From Clostridia bacterium (GTDB lineage: Bacteria > Bacillota > Clostridia > Oscillospirales > Acutalibacteraceae), in the NCBI GenBank assembly GCA_017431035.1, contig JAFRLW010000013.1, forward strand, positions 1 to 43,403: a stretch of DNA of 43,403 nt, written 5' to 3'. The notes under the pieces are model-generated. The model saw only the letters and a list, made by a program, of their open reading frames with translations, did not search any database and was not told the DNA's origin. The position numbers and the translations under genes were made by a program. This document shows positions 16,431-25,512 of this stretch, piece by piece (position 1 is the stretch's first letter; the number at the start of each line of letters is the position of its first letter).

Positions 16431-17342
16431 ATGGCATTATTTAAGAAAAACCCCAATAAGATTATTGAACCCGTCAGCGACCGTGTACTCCAGGGCTTTT
16501 GTACCGTAATTATTCTTTTACTCCTTGTTGTTGTCGGTTATCCGGTTGTTTACGTTATATCTTCGTCTTTCTCATCTGCTGCGGCAATTCAGTCAGGACG
16601 AGTAGTATTTTTACCGATAGACCCGACACTTGCAGGATATAAGTTTGTATTCCAGTATGATACTGTATGGCTCGGATATAGAAACTCTCTGTTTTATACC
16701 GTTTTCGGTACTATTATCAATATGTTCTTGTCCATCTTGTTTGCATATCCGCTTTCAAAGAGCGATTTGCCTTTGCGTGGATTTTATAACAAACTTATCG
16801 TTGTCACAATGCTTTTCGGTGCAGGTATGATACCTACTTTCATACTCAAATCGAAACTCGGTCTTGTTGATACTATTTGGGCTATCTTGCTTAGCGGTGC
16901 GGTAAGCATTCATAACACGATGATTATCCGTACATCTTTCAAATCAAGTATTCCGAAAGAACTTTATGAGGCTGCGAAAATTGACGGCGCTAACGATTTC
17001 AAATGTCTTACAAGTATTGCTATTCCGCTTTCAAAGGCAACCCTTTCGGTTATCACCCTTTACTATGCGGTTGGCCACTGGAACCAATACTTTACCGCAA
17101 TGATTTATTTGCGTAATAAAAACCTTTTCCCGTTGCAAATATTCTTGCGTACTATACTTACCGCAGGACAGTCCATTGATGCGTCAAGCGTTAGTGAAAC
17201 TATGCTTCAACAGGTACAAGACGGAACGCAACAAATTAAGTATGCCTTGATTGTTGTTTCAACAGTTCCTGTTATCTTACTTTACTTTATAGTACAAAAG
17301 TACTTCAAAAAAGGTGTTATGGTAGGATCTATTAAAGGTTAA
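16431..17342 (+). CDS. ABC sugar transporter permease, LplC/YtcP type
   Basis: This 303-residue permease partners the LplB-type subunit. It has a first membrane helix at about residues 22-42 (VIILLLLVVVGYPVVYVI), an EAA loop PKELYEAAKIDGANDF (about residues 180-195), and the C-terminal YFKKGVMVGSIKG characteristic of the LplC/YtcP class. It starts at ATG behind a strong GGGGAGG site and ends the transporter operon at a strong terminator. Confidence 0.94.
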   Translation: MALFKKNPNKIIEPVSDRVLQGFCTVIILLLLVVVGYPVVYVISSSFSSAAAIQSGRVVFLPIDPTLAGYKFVFQYDTVWLGYRNSLFYTVFGTIINMFLSILFAYPLSKSDLPLRGFYNKLIVVTMLFGAGMIPTFILKSKLGLVDTIWAILLSGAVSIHNTMIIRTSFKSSIPKELYEAAKIDGANDFKCLTSIAIPLSKATLSVITLYYAVGHWNQYFTAMIYLRNKNLFPLQIFLRTILTAGQSIDASSVSETMLQQVQDGTQQIKYALIVVSTVPVILLYFIVQKYFKKGVMVGSIKG

Positions 17343-17363
17343 TCAAAATAATCTCTATAAAAA

Positions 17364-17397
17364 ATACCGCCCGATATCGGGCGGTATATATTTTTTT
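17364..17397. terminator. Bidirectional terminator between permease and DUF624 genes
   Basis: The perfect palindromic hairpin ATACCGCCCGAT/ATCGGGCGGTAT (17364-17387) is followed by a T-run on the plus strand and an A-run upstream that serves the minus strand. Confidence 0.9.
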
Positions 17398-17400
17398 ATT

Positions 17401-18093
17401 TTACTGCGTTTTATTTTCTTTTTCTTTTTCCTTTTTGGCTTCTTCGTTTTCCGCCTCGCCGGGCACTGTCTTTATATACGGCTTTTTCATAAGCGTATTA
17501 TTAAGGAGAAATACAAGCGAGAAATATATCGCTATCCATAACGGAGTGGCTCTTATAAAGGTTATACCTCCGTCCATTAGGATAACTGCGATAGGAAGGT
17601 ATATCATAATAGCCATTAGTAAACTTCTCAGCGGAAAGCCTATTGTCATAACGATTGTGTTTTTGATAAGAAGTGAAGCGCTGCAATCAAACTTTGAATG
17701 AAAAATGGTAAGCTGTGCGGATAAAAGGCACAAAATAACAATACCTACAATTGCAACTATAATCGGCACGTTAGTGGTTACTATTTTTTCTTTTATTGCA
17801 AAATACAAATAGTAAACGCTATATGATAACAACAACAAAGAAACTAAAATAGCACTCCATATTGCTGTTATTTTACCAAATCCGTTTCTAAAACCTTTAA
17901 AAAATGATTTTGCGGAAGAGTTGCTTCCGTCACGGTCAAAAAGTTCTCTAAGTCCCGTGTAGAGTCCCGCTTGCGCCGCACCTATCGTGAATAGGGGAAT
18001 TGAGCATACAAGATATAACACGTTTAGTATTATAAGGTCGCCCACAGTACGCAAGAAGGTCATAAACTTTGAATCATATTCAAATATACTCAT
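17401..18093 (-). CDS. DUF624 (YesL-like) membrane protein 1
   Basis: This 230-residue protein has about five transmembrane segments and opens with a helix LIILNVLYLVCSIPLFTIGA. It carries the YesL-family patterns AGLYTGLRELF and FFKGFRNGFGK. The tail is highly charged (EAENEEAKKEKEKENK). DUF624 proteins almost always sit beside LplABC-type sugar importers and are thought to assist or regulate them; their biochemical role is unknown. It is convergent with the permease gene and divergent from a second DUF624 gene. A perfect inverted repeat lies in its promoter. Confidence 0.88.
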   Translation of the reverse strand: MSIFEYDSKFMTFLRTVGDLIILNVLYLVCSIPLFTIGAAQAGLYTGLRELFDRDGSNSSAKSFFKGFRNGFGKITAIWSAILVSLLLLSYSVYYLYFAIKEKIVTTNVPIIVAIVGIVILCLLSAQLTIFHSKFDCSASLLIKNTIVMTIGFPLRSLLMAIMIYLPIAVILMDGGITFIRATPLWIAIYFSLVFLLNNTLMKKPYIKTVPGEAENEEAKKEKEKENKTQ

Positions 18094-18114
18094 TTATTAA
18101 CCTCTTTTTCAGAT

Positions 18115-18146
18115 TAGACTTATTGTCCTTACCTACAATAAGTCTA
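18115..18146. repeat. Perfect 12-bp inverted repeat over the DUF624 promoter start
   Basis: TAGACTTATTGT (18115-18126) and ACAATAAGTCTA (18135-18146) are perfect arms around an 8-base spacer. The right arm abuts the -10 element of the minus-strand promoter and covers its likely start site. No T-run follows, so an operator or a 5'-UTR hairpin is more likely than a terminator. Confidence 0.8.
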
Positions 18147-18174
18147 TATTACTATTTTTTACAAAAAAAATCAA
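18146..18174 (-). promoter_or_regulatory. Promoter of DUF624 gene 1
   Basis: On the minus strand TTGATT (18174-18169) and TAATAT (18151-18146) are 17 bases apart. Confidence 0.55.
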
Positions 18175-18235
18175 CCTGCAATTAAAGACTTGTTTTCCTT
18201 TTCGACATCAAGTCAAAAGCGAAATCTATATTATG

Positions 18236-18264
18236 TTGATTTTTGCTTAAAAAAAGAGTATAAT
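18236..18264 (+). promoter_or_regulatory. Promoter of DUF624 gene 2
   Basis: TTGATT (18236-18241) and TATAAT (18259-18264) are 17 bases apart, about 28 bases before the start codon. Confidence 0.75.
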
Positions 18265-18292
18265 AATAAATATTTATTTAGGAAGTGAAAAA

Positions 18293-19039
18293 ATGGCGGA
18301 AAATAAACAATCCGATTTTTCAGAGTCAACCCTTTGGAGAGTAATAACCTTTACCGGACATGCAATTACACTTAATCTTTTGTTTATTGCATCCACTTTG
18401 CCGATAACTGTTCTTACCGTTTTGAAGGTTATGTATAATAGCCCATTAGTAAGTATCCTTTTTTATATTTCTTTTGCAGCTTTAGGTCCGGCCTTGTCCG
18501 CCTTGTTTACTGCAGTCAGGTATTATCTTCGTAACGACAGTTGGTTTGACGGGTTCAGAGCCGGATATAAAAATCATACCTTGTCAATGGCGGTAATATC
18601 CGTGCTTCTTTCTTCATTTATAATATATATGGGGGATATTGTTTTTGCCATAGCAAAAAACTTTACAAAAAATGCCCTATTTAGCCTTATACCAAACTCG
18701 CTGATATTAGCAGTTGCTATAGCCCTTTTCACATCTTTAATAGTATATAACGTATTTTTTCCACGTAGGTTTATTGACCTTTTGACCGAGAGCGCTTCTT
18801 TTGTTTTCAAAGCCCCGTTACAGTTATTGATAACCGGACTGCTTTTATGGGCGCCCATATTCGTAATTCTTGTTTACGCAAAATATGTCATTATTTTCAT
18901 AATTGTATTTATGGCGGTATATTTTTCACTTAGCGCTTTTTTAGGTATAGGATTACTTAAAGACCCGCTGATTGCCGTTCTTACAAAGAAAAGGGAAACG
19001 GGCGAACTTCCGCCTCTTGTAAAAGAGGAAGAGGACTGA
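18293..19039 (+). CDS. DUF624 (YesL-like) membrane protein 2
   Basis: This 248-residue polytopic membrane protein belongs to the same family as its divergent neighbour. It shares the N-terminal helix layout and the loop YYLRNDSWFDGFRAGYKN, which corresponds to the FFKGFRNGF segment of the first copy. The closing hydrophobic stretch IIFIIVFMAVYFSLSAFLG is followed by a charged tail. It has its own promoter and is followed two bases later by the anchored protein gene, with which it probably forms a unit. A role with the nearby importer is inferred from context only. Confidence 0.85.
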   Translation: MAENKQSDFSESTLWRVITFTGHAITLNLLFIASTLPITVLTVLKVMYNSPLVSILFYISFAALGPALSALFTAVRYYLRNDSWFDGFRAGYKNHTLSMAVISVLLSSFIIYMGDIVFAIAKNFTKNALFSLIPNSLILAVAIALFTSLIVYNVFFPRRFIDLLTESASFVFKAPLQLLITGLLLWAPIFVILVYAKYVIIFIIVFMAVYFSLSAFLGIGLLKDPLIAVLTKKRETGELPPLVKEEED

Positions 19040-19041
19040 TT

Positions 19042-19737
19042 ATGAAGATTTTTGAAAAAATAAAAAAACATTATTCCGGTTTCAGAGAAAAAACAAAGGG
19101 TATGAGTTTTTCACAGTTTGTTCTCTTTATAAAAGACTATTACCTAAAGGATTTTTTGGCTCTTGTTGCTGTTTTGGCGGTTATTATTACAGTCATTGTA
19201 ACCTCGGTAGTTAATATCAATACCGATATAATTCTTTACGGTACAGGCGTCAACCTTATGCTTACAGACGAGGGTGAAAAATATATAACCGATGATTTTT
19301 TTGAATTGCATAAAACCGGCGGCAGACAAAAAATAGAGTATTCCACAGTAGTAGTAAGCGATATTTATAGTGGGGAGGGCGATATAAACGCCACCTATTA
19401 CAGTATTGAGGGCGTTATAGCACAGGTTGCGGCAAAAAGGCTTGATTATATGCTCTTAAATGAGCTTGGATTTAATTGTTTTGCCACGCAGGAACTTTAT
19501 ATGGATTTAAGAGAAATACTTACTGATGAGGAAATGGAAGAATATAAAGACCGTATAATTTACACTAAAGAGGAAGAAGCGGAAGAAATGCTTCCTATGG
19601 CTATTGATATAACCGATACCGAGTTTATCAAAAAGAACAATATCGCAAATGAAAAAATATATATAGCGTTTGCCGGTAATGCACCGCATAAGGAACTGGC
19701 ATATGAATTTTTTCATTATATTTTAGCTTATAAATGA
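19042..19737 (+). CDS. Membrane-anchored extracellular protein of unknown function
   Basis: This 231-residue protein has a basic N-terminal cytoplasmic part (about 35 residues), one hydrophobic helix (residues about 38-58, FLALVAVLAVIITVIVTSVV), and then an outside domain of about 170 residues. The outside domain contains YMLLNELGFNCFATQELYMD, LREILTDEEMEEY and PMAIDIT. These patterns resemble a reduced solute-binding-protein lobe, as in small anchored proteins often found beside DUF624 or ABC genes in Clostridia. I cannot assign a function. Its ribosome binding site (AGAGGAAGAGG) lies inside the end of the DUF624 gene, so translation is coupled. It ends at a strong terminator. Confidence 0.75.
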   Translation: MKIFEKIKKHYSGFREKTKGMSFSQFVLFIKDYYLKDFLALVAVLAVIITVIVTSVVNINTDIILYGTGVNLMLTDEGEKYITDDFFELHKTGGRQKIEYSTVVVSDIYSGEGDINATYYSIEGVIAQVAAKRLDYMLLNELGFNCFATQELYMDLREILTDEEMEEYKDRIIYTKEEEAEEMLPMAIDITDTEFIKKNNIANEKIYIAFAGNAPHKELAYEFFHYILAYK

Positions 19738-19741
19738 TTAT

Positions 19742-19777
19742 TATAAAGAGTGGGTTGCCCGCTCTTTATATTTTTTT
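19742..19777 (+). terminator. Terminator after the anchored protein gene
   Basis: The 13-bp stem TATAAAGAGTGGG/CCCGCTCTTTATA has one G-T pair, a TTG loop and a run of seven T. Confidence 0.9.
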
Positions 19778-19809
19778 GAAAGTTGTCAATACTTAAAACA
19801 CAAAATGAC

Positions 19810-19839
19810 TTGACAATCTATATACTAAACAGTTAAAAT
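19810..19839 (+). promoter_or_regulatory. Promoter of the rnj-rplI-dnaB-tilS-hpt-ftsH unit
   Basis: A consensus TTGACA (19810-19815) is followed by TAAAAT (19834-19839) at 18 bases. It is about 95 bases before the rnj start, leaving an A/T-rich untranslated leader with no clear structure. Confidence 0.65.
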
Positions 19840-19933
19840 ATAGAAAGATATTACTATATTGGGATTATATATCTATATTTAATAATAAGTTCGTTTACAT
19901 ATCTAAAAAAACGGTTAAAGGAGGAATTAAATA

Positions 19934-21796
19934 TTGAGTAAAGAAAAGAAAACCGTTTCGGTTGCTAAAGAGGGCGTAAACCGTCTTCTTAAAAATAAAC
20001 CTTCAAAAAGTAAAAATACACCAAAGACTAAAAATGTAAAAATGAATAAGCAGTCGCTAAAAGGTGTTAAAAATAAAGGTAAAAATGAACAAAAGAAAAA
20101 TCTTAAAAACAATACAAGTCAAAAACAAACAAAACGTGAAAATAAAATGAAGATTATTCCGCTTGGCGGACTTGGAGAAATCGGCAAAAACATAACGCTT
20201 TATGAGTATATGGGCGATATGATACTTATTGATTGCGGTATGACCTTTCCCGATGAGGATACCCCGGGTGTTGATAACATCATACCCGATTTCACATACG
20301 TTCTTGAAAACAAAAACAGAATAAAAGGACTATTTGTCACTCACGGTCACGAAGACCACATCGGCGGAATACCGTATCTGCTTAAAGAGTTTAATTTGCC
20401 TATTTATACGACAAGACTTACAGCCGCTTTGATTGAAAGCAAACTTAAAGAGCATAAACTCTTAAATGATGCAAAAATAAACGTTATTATGCCCGGCAGA
20501 ACCGTAAAAGCAGGTAAGTTCAGCGTTGAGTTTATTCACGTTAATCACTCAATTCCCGATGCGGTGGGCTTTGCCGTTAACTGCGGCGCCGGAACGGTAA
20601 TTCATACCGGCGACTTCAAAATTGATACAACGCCTATCGACGGCGAGATGATTGACCTTGCTCGTTTTGCTGAGCTTGGTAAACAGGGAGTTTTAGCCCT
20701 TTGCGCCGATTCAACAAATGTTGAAAGACCCGGTTATACCGCTTCCGAGCGAGTTGTAGGAGAGAGTTTTTCAAACCTTTTCAGAAATGCTCAGGGGCAT
20801 AGAATTATAGTTGCTACCTTTTCATCTAATATCCACCGTATTCAGCAAATAATAACTGAGGCGGCGAAGCAAAAGCGCAAGGTTGCCGTTTCGGGCAGAA
20901 GTATGATAAATGTTGTAAATATTGCGGCGGAACTCGGATATCTTACTATCCCAAAAGGTGTTTTAATTGATATAGAAGATATAAAAAATTATCCGTCAGA
21001 TAAACTTGTCATTGTCACAACCGGCAGTCAGGGAGAGCCGCTTTCGGCACTTCATAGAATTGCTTTTTCCGAACATAGACAGGTCGAACTAATACCCGGC
21101 GATATGATTATCATTTCGGCAACGCCGATACCGGGAAATGAAAAGTTAGTTGATAAAGTTATAAACGAACTTATAAGAAGAGGCGCAAACGTAGTTTACG
21201 AGAAAATGTATGACGTACATGTTTCGGGACACGCTTGCAGCGAAGAACTGAAAATTGTCCATAGTATAGTAAAACCGAAGTTCTTTATTCCGCTTCACGG
21301 AGAGGAAAAGCATCTAAAAAAACACGCCGATCTCGCAAGAAGTATGGGTATGAAAAAAGATAACATACTTATAGCTTCAAACGGTGCGGTAATAGAACTT
21401 TCTAAAAACAGTATAAAACAAAACGATACAGTACAAGCGGGAAGAGTTCTTGTTGACGGACTCGGTGTAGGTGATGTAGGAAGCGTAGTTCTTCGTGACC
21501 GTAAACGCCTTGCCGAAGACGGTATACTTGTGATAACTATGTCGATTGACGGCTATAGCCGTGAGATAGTTTCCGGTCCCGATATTGTTTCAAGGGGATT
21601 TGTGTTTGTAAAAGAGTCCGATGAACTTATGGACCAACTTGTAGATGTGGTATATAATGCCGTTAATAACTCTTTCAAAGCAAATGCAAGAGATTTCTCC
21701 GCTGCTAAATCAAAATGTAAAGAGGCGGCGTCAAAGTTTCTTTATCAAAAGACAAGACGCAGTCCGATAATACTTCCCGTGATAATGGAAGTATAA
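19934..21796 (+). CDS. rnj: Ribonuclease J with lysine-rich N-terminal extension
   Basis: This metallo-beta-lactamase/beta-CASP ribonuclease has endo- and 5'-to-3' exonuclease activity and is a main mRNA decay and maturation enzyme of Firmicutes. The zinc motif is THGHEDH, with H137, H139, D141 and H142. Further metal ligands lie in VIHTGDFK and VSGHA. The catalytic domain begins at PLGGLGEIGKN near residue 75, and a C-terminal domain follows from about residue 520. The first 71 residues are disordered-looking, with 22 lysines and many Asn/Gln, and are absent from the B. subtilis enzymes. The TTG start follows AAAGGAGG at ideal distance, so the extension is translated; the internal ATG 20147 has no ribosome binding site. 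Confidence 0.95.
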   Translation: MSKEKKTVSVAKEGVNRLLKNKPSKSKNTPKTKNVKMNKQSLKGVKNKGKNEQKKNLKNNTSQKQTKRENKMKIIPLGGLGEIGKNITLYEYMGDMILIDCGMTFPDEDTPGVDNIIPDFTYVLENKNRIKGLFVTHGHEDHIGGIPYLLKEFNLPIYTTRLTAALIESKLKEHKLLNDAKINVIMPGRTVKAGKFSVEFIHVNHSIPDAVGFAVNCGAGTVIHTGDFKIDTTPIDGEMIDLARFAELGKQGVLALCADSTNVERPGYTASERVVGESFSNLFRNAQGHRIIVATFSSNIHRIQQIITEAAKQKRKVAVSGRSMINVVNIAAELGYLTIPKGVLIDIEDIKNYPSDKLVIVTTGSQGEPLSALHRIAFSEHRQVELIPGDMIIISATPIPGNEKLVDKVINELIRRGANVVYEKMYDVHVSGHACSEELKIVHSIVKPKFFIPLHGEEKHLKKHADLARSMGMKKDNILIASNGAVIELSKNSIKQNDTVQAGRVLVDGLGVGDVGSVVLRDRKRLAEDGILVITMSIDGYSREIVSGPDIVSRGFVFVKESDELMDQLVDVVYNAVNNSFKANARDFSAAKSKCKEAASKFLYQKTRRSPIILPVIMEV

Positions 21797-21817
21797 CTTA
21801 ATGGGGGATGAATATTT

Positions 21818-22258
21818 ATGAAACTGATATTACTTGCTGATGTAAAAGGTAAGGGCAAAAAAGGTGAACTTGTAAACGTTCCTGACGGTTACGCCCGAAA
21901 CTTTTTATTGCCTAAAAACTTAGCCGTTGTTGCAGATAATGCCGCTATGTCTGAGCTTCGTGGAAAAAAAGAGTCCGCTGAGCATCATAAACAAGAGGAA
22001 ATCGCCGCCGCTAAAGAACTTGCGAGTAAACTTGACGGAAAAACCGTTACCATAAAAGCGAAAGCAGGCGCTAACGGAAAACTTTTCGGAAGCGTGACCT
22101 CAAAAGAGATAGTAAATGAAATAAAAAATGCATTTGATATCGTAATTGATAAGAAAAAATTATCTGTTGCCGATATTAAAAACTTCGGAGATTATACAGC
22201 GCAAATTAAACTTTTACCCGGAATAATTGCAAAATTAAACGTAAAGGTTACTGAGTAA
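21818..22258 (+). CDS. rplI: 50S ribosomal protein L9
   Basis: L9 binds 23S rRNA near the L1 stalk base and helps maintain the reading frame. The 146-residue length is normal. The N-terminal domain has [17 protein letters not shown] and [13 protein letters not shown], the L9 signature. A long connecting helix (about residues 40-75) leads to the C-terminal domain with [19 protein letters not shown] precedes the ATG. It lies between rnj and dnaB; the rplI-dnaB pair is conserved in Firmicutes. Confidence 0.97.
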   Translation: MKLILLADVKGKGKKGELVNVPDGYARNFLLPKNLAVVADNAAMSELRGKKESAEHHKQEEIAAAKELASKLDGKTVTIKAKAGANGKLFGSVTSKEIVNEIKNAFDIVIDKKKLSVADIKNFGDYTAQIKLLPGIIAKLNVKVTE

Positions 22259-22259
22259 T

Positions 22260-23627
22260 ATGAGTGAAGAAAAAATGCTTTTTGAACTTGACGGTATGAG
22301 AGTGCCGTATTCGCTTGAGGCTGAGCAGTCGGTTTTGGGCGCTATGATAGTTGACCCGTCTTGCATAAACGACGTAATGGTAGAGGTTAAAAAGGAGTAC
22401 TTCCATATTCCGCAAAACTCGGTTATTTTCGGTTCAATTACCGAAATGTATGAGCATAGCGAAACTATCGACCCCGTATCAATACTCGAAAAACTCAAAA
22501 AAGATAAACTTTTTGATGAAACGGGCGGAAAATCATATATAACCCAACTTGTACAAATTGTGCCCTCCGCCGCAAATGTAATGACCTATATCAGCATTCT
22601 TAAAGAGCGCTATTATGCAAGGGCGCTTCTCGGTGCCGCATCTGATATTATAAAAGACGTAAACGAGAGTACGGATAATTCCGAAAAACTGCTTGATAAC
22701 GCAGAACAGCGTATTTACGATATACGTCGAGGCTCTGAGGTTTCGGGTCTTACTCATATTAAAGAAGTAATAGAAAACGAAACCTATGATCGTCTTACAA
22801 AAATCGCCGACCCCGAAACACACGACGATTATGTCGGTATACCCTGCGGTATAAACGAACTTGACCGTATGATAGCGGGTCTTAATAAATCCGACCTTAT
22901 TATACTCGGCGCAAGACCCGGCGTGGGTAAAACTTCTTTTGCCCTTAATATTGCTCGTAACGTTGCGGTGCAGTCGGGTAGAAAAGTATGTTTTTTCTCG
23001 CTTGAAATGTCACGTGACCAGTTGGCTCAACGAATGCTTTCGGCAGAATCGGGCGTAAGAAGTGATAAACTCCGCACAGGTGAACTCGATAATAATGAGT
23101 GGACGAGGCTTACTGCCGCAGGTGAAAACCTTTCCAAAACACAAATTTTTATTGACGAAACTTCTACAATTACCGTTCCGCAAATGAAAGCAAAACTGCT
23201 TCGCCTAAAGGACGTTGACCTTGTAATAGTTGACTACCTGCAACTTATGAACTCGCCAAAACGCACCGAAAACCGTGTAACCGAGGTTAGTGATATTACA
23301 AGAAACCTTAAAATTATGGCAAAAGAGTTGCACGTTCCAGTGCTTGTTTGCGCCCAGTTGTCCCGTGGTACAGAGCAACGAGGCAAATCTCATAAACCGA
23401 CCCTTTCAGACCTTCGTGAATCAGGCTCTATCGAGCAAGATGCCGATATAGTTTTGTTCCTTTATAAAGAGTTTAACTATAGAGATGATGCCTCCGGTGA
23501 TGACGTTATAGCCGAAGATAAGGCGGAATGTATCGTTGCTAAAAACCGTCACGGTGAAACCGGAACGGTTAAACTGCACTGGGATAAAGAACACACCAGA
23601 TTTACCGCAGAGGATACTATACACTGA
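22260..23627 (+). CDS. dnaB: Replicative DNA helicase DnaB
   Basis: This hexameric helicase unwinds DNA ahead of the replisome. At 455 residues its length is standard. The N-terminal helical domain begins PYSLEAEQSVLGAM. The RecA-like core has Walker A GARPGVGKT (residues 217-225) and Walker B VDLVIVDYLQLM. It also has the SDLRESGSIEQDAD motif and the ending KNRHGETGTVKLHW, all typical of DnaB (DnaC in Bacillus naming). It starts one base after the rplI stop, and its own TGA overlaps the tilS ATG. Confidence 0.98.
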   Translation: MSEEKMLFELDGMRVPYSLEAEQSVLGAMIVDPSCINDVMVEVKKEYFHIPQNSVIFGSITEMYEHSETIDPVSILEKLKKDKLFDETGGKSYITQLVQIVPSAANVMTYISILKERYYARALLGAASDIIKDVNESTDNSEKLLDNAEQRIYDIRRGSEVSGLTHIKEVIENETYDRLTKIADPETHDDYVGIPCGINELDRMIAGLNKSDLIILGARPGVGKTSFALNIARNVAVQSGRKVCFFSLEMSRDQLAQRMLSAESGVRSDKLRTGELDNNEWTRLTAAGENLSKTQIFIDETSTITVPQMKAKLLRLKDVDLVIVDYLQLMNSPKRTENRVTEVSDITRNLKIMAKELHVPVLVCAQLSRGTEQRGKSHKPTLSDLRESGSIEQDADIVLFLYKEFNYRDDASGDDVIAEDKAECIVAKNRHGETGTVKLHWDKEHTRFTAEDTIH

Positions 23628-24931
23628 TGATAGAAAAAGTACTTGAAACATTAAAAGATTATTCTATGCTCGGCGATGCAAAGAACATAACTGTCGCTCT
23701 TTCCGGCGGCGCTGATTCGGTTGCTCTTCTAAACATTATGAACTCTCTTAAAAGTATTTTCGGTTTTGAACTGAAAGCCGCTCATTTTAACCATAAAATC
23801 AGGGGGAAAGAAGCGGATAGAGATGAAAACTTTTGCAAAGATTTATGTAAAAAAATGAGTGTTCCGATAACTGTCGGCGAGGCAGACGTTCCGGCAATTG
23901 CAAAAAGCCAAAAAAAGAGTATAGAACTTGCTGCCAGGGAGTGCAGGTATAACTTTTTTGAATCGCTTGATACCGACCTTGTCGCAACGGCACATACCGC
24001 AAGTGATAATATTGAAACACTTATTTTCAACATCACAAGGGGAACCGGGCTTAGAGGACTTGTAGGTATTCCGCCAAAACGTGGAAAATATATAAGACCT
24101 CTTATCTACTGCACAAGGGATGAAATTGAGCATTACTGTTTTGCCAACGAACTCGAATTTGTTAATGACAGTACAAATGATATTGACGAGTGTTCTCGTA
24201 ATATAATAAGACATAGAGTTATTCCGGCGCTAAAAGAGATAAATCCGTCGCTTGAAAAAACGGCGCTTAATACATCTTCTCTTTTTGCAAAAGATAATTC
24301 CTGTCTTGAAAATGCGGCAAAAAACGTATATAAAACCAACTATAAAGACGGAAAACTTGATATTTCAAATATCGTCGATTTAGACGACGGTATACTGTCT
24401 AGAGTATTAAGGGATTATTATTTCGAAAAATGCGGAGAAACTGCTGATTTTAAGCATATTGACGAAATGCTCAGACTTTGCAGAAGCGAAGGAACCATTT
24501 CCATTAAAAACAAACGAACTGCAACGGTTAAAAACGGTTTTTTTGAGATAATAGAGCCTTTTAGTAAAAAGGAGTTTGAGGTAAGCATTGAATACGCCGA
24601 TAACACTTTTTTCACCGGTACACAAAAAGTTAACAATTTGTTATTAAAAAGTATGATAGATAGTGATAAAATTGTAGGTGAACTGAAAGTCAGAACACGT
24701 ATGCCCGGCGATAAAATGATGCTTGCAAAAACGGGCATTACCAAAACTTTCAAAAAACTCTACAATGAGAAAAAAATCCCTTCGGATGAGAGGGATAATT
24801 TGCCGGTAATTGCCGATGATTTAGGTCCTGTTTTTGTACATAAAATCGGCATTAGTGAGCGTGTTAAATTAAGCGATGATACAAAAAAAGTTTGTATTAT
24901 AAATGTTATGTCAAAGGCAAAGGGAGAATAA
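23627..24931 (+). CDS. tilS: tRNA(Ile)-lysidine synthetase
   Basis: TilS attaches lysine to C34 of tRNA-Ile(CAU) so that it reads AUA and is charged with isoleucine. The 434-residue protein shows the PP-loop SGGADS (residues 26-31), [24 protein letters not shown] and RPL near residue 160. The C-terminal TilS domains follow from about residue 240 and include the conserved [12 protein letters not shown] and [10 protein letters not shown]. The ATG overlaps the dnaB stop (TGATG). hpt follows two bases later, a standard tilS-hpt-ftsH order. Confidence 0.97.
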   Translation: MIEKVLETLKDYSMLGDAKNITVALSGGADSVALLNIMNSLKSIFGFELKAAHFNHKIRGKEADRDENFCKDLCKKMSVPITVGEADVPAIAKSQKKSIELAARECRYNFFESLDTDLVATAHTASDNIETLIFNITRGTGLRGLVGIPPKRGKYIRPLIYCTRDEIEHYCFANELEFVNDSTNDIDECSRNIIRHRVIPALKEINPSLEKTALNTSSLFAKDNSCLENAAKNVYKTNYKDGKLDISNIVDLDDGILSRVLRDYYFEKCGETADFKHIDEMLRLCRSEGTISIKNKRTATVKNGFFEIIEPFSKKEFEVSIEYADNTFFTGTQKVNNLLLKSMIDSDKIVGELKVRTRMPGDKMMLAKTGITKTFKKLYNEKKIPSDERDNLPVIADDLGPVFVHKIGISERVKLSDDTKKVCIINVMSKAKGE

Positions 24932-24933
24932 TT

Positions 24934-25479
24934 ATGGACGAAAAAAAAGACATACTAAAAGTACTGGCAACAGAAGAAGAACTTAAACAAACGGTAAAAC
25001 GTCTCGGTCGCCAAATCACTGAGGACTATAAGGATAAAAACTTGCTTCTTGTAAGCGTACTAAAGGGTGCCGTTGTATTTTTATCTGATCTTCTTCGTGA
25101 AATAAAATGCGACTGCATAATTGATTTTATGGCAGTTTCATCATATAGCGGAAATAAAACAACAGGCGTTGTTAAGTTCAAAAAAGACCTTGATATTGAC
25201 CCCGACGGAAAAGATATACTTATAGTTGAAGATATTCTTGATTCAGGTATCACGTTAAACTATCTTAAAGGTGTGCTTAAAAGTCGAAATGCGGCAAGTA
25301 TCAAGATTTGTACTCTTCTTGACAAACCTGAAAATCGCAGGGTGGATATGAAAGCCGATTATTCGGGCATTGTTATTCCCGATGAGTTTGTTGTGGGTTA
25401 TGGTCTTGATTATAATGAGAGATACAGAAACCTGCCTTATGTCGGTGTTTTGAAACCCGAGGTATATGAAAATAACTAA
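24934..25479 (+). CDS. hpt: Hypoxanthine (guanine) phosphoribosyltransferase
   Basis: Purine salvage enzyme of 181 residues that makes IMP or GMP from the base and PRPP. The PRPP-binding loop is [14 protein letters not shown] (about residues 94-107). [13 protein letters not shown] and [13 protein letters not shown] complete the active site, and the ending [19 protein letters not shown] is characteristic. The frame is open further upstream into tilS, but AAAGGGAG directs the start to ATG 24934. Confidence 0.97.
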   Translation: MDEKKDILKVLATEEELKQTVKRLGRQITEDYKDKNLLLVSVLKGAVVFLSDLLREIKCDCIIDFMAVSSYSGNKTTGVVKFKKDLDIDPDGKDILIVEDILDSGITLNYLKGVLKSRNAASIKICTLLDKPENRRVDMKADYSGIVIPDEFVVGYGLDYNERYRNLPYVGVLKPEVYENN

Positions 25480-25512
25480 ACTTTTTTCTTTACACCGAAA
25501 GGAGCAAAACTT

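Noticed and set aside
19779-19919. Possible riboswitch or structured leader before rnj
   Set aside because: The region is A/T-rich with only a weak distant repeat (TTGTCAA/TTGACAA) and shows no conserved riboswitch core.
24892-24933. Longer hpt N-terminus starting inside tilS
   Set aside because: The ribosome binding site AAAGGGAG and the family start both point to ATG 24934.
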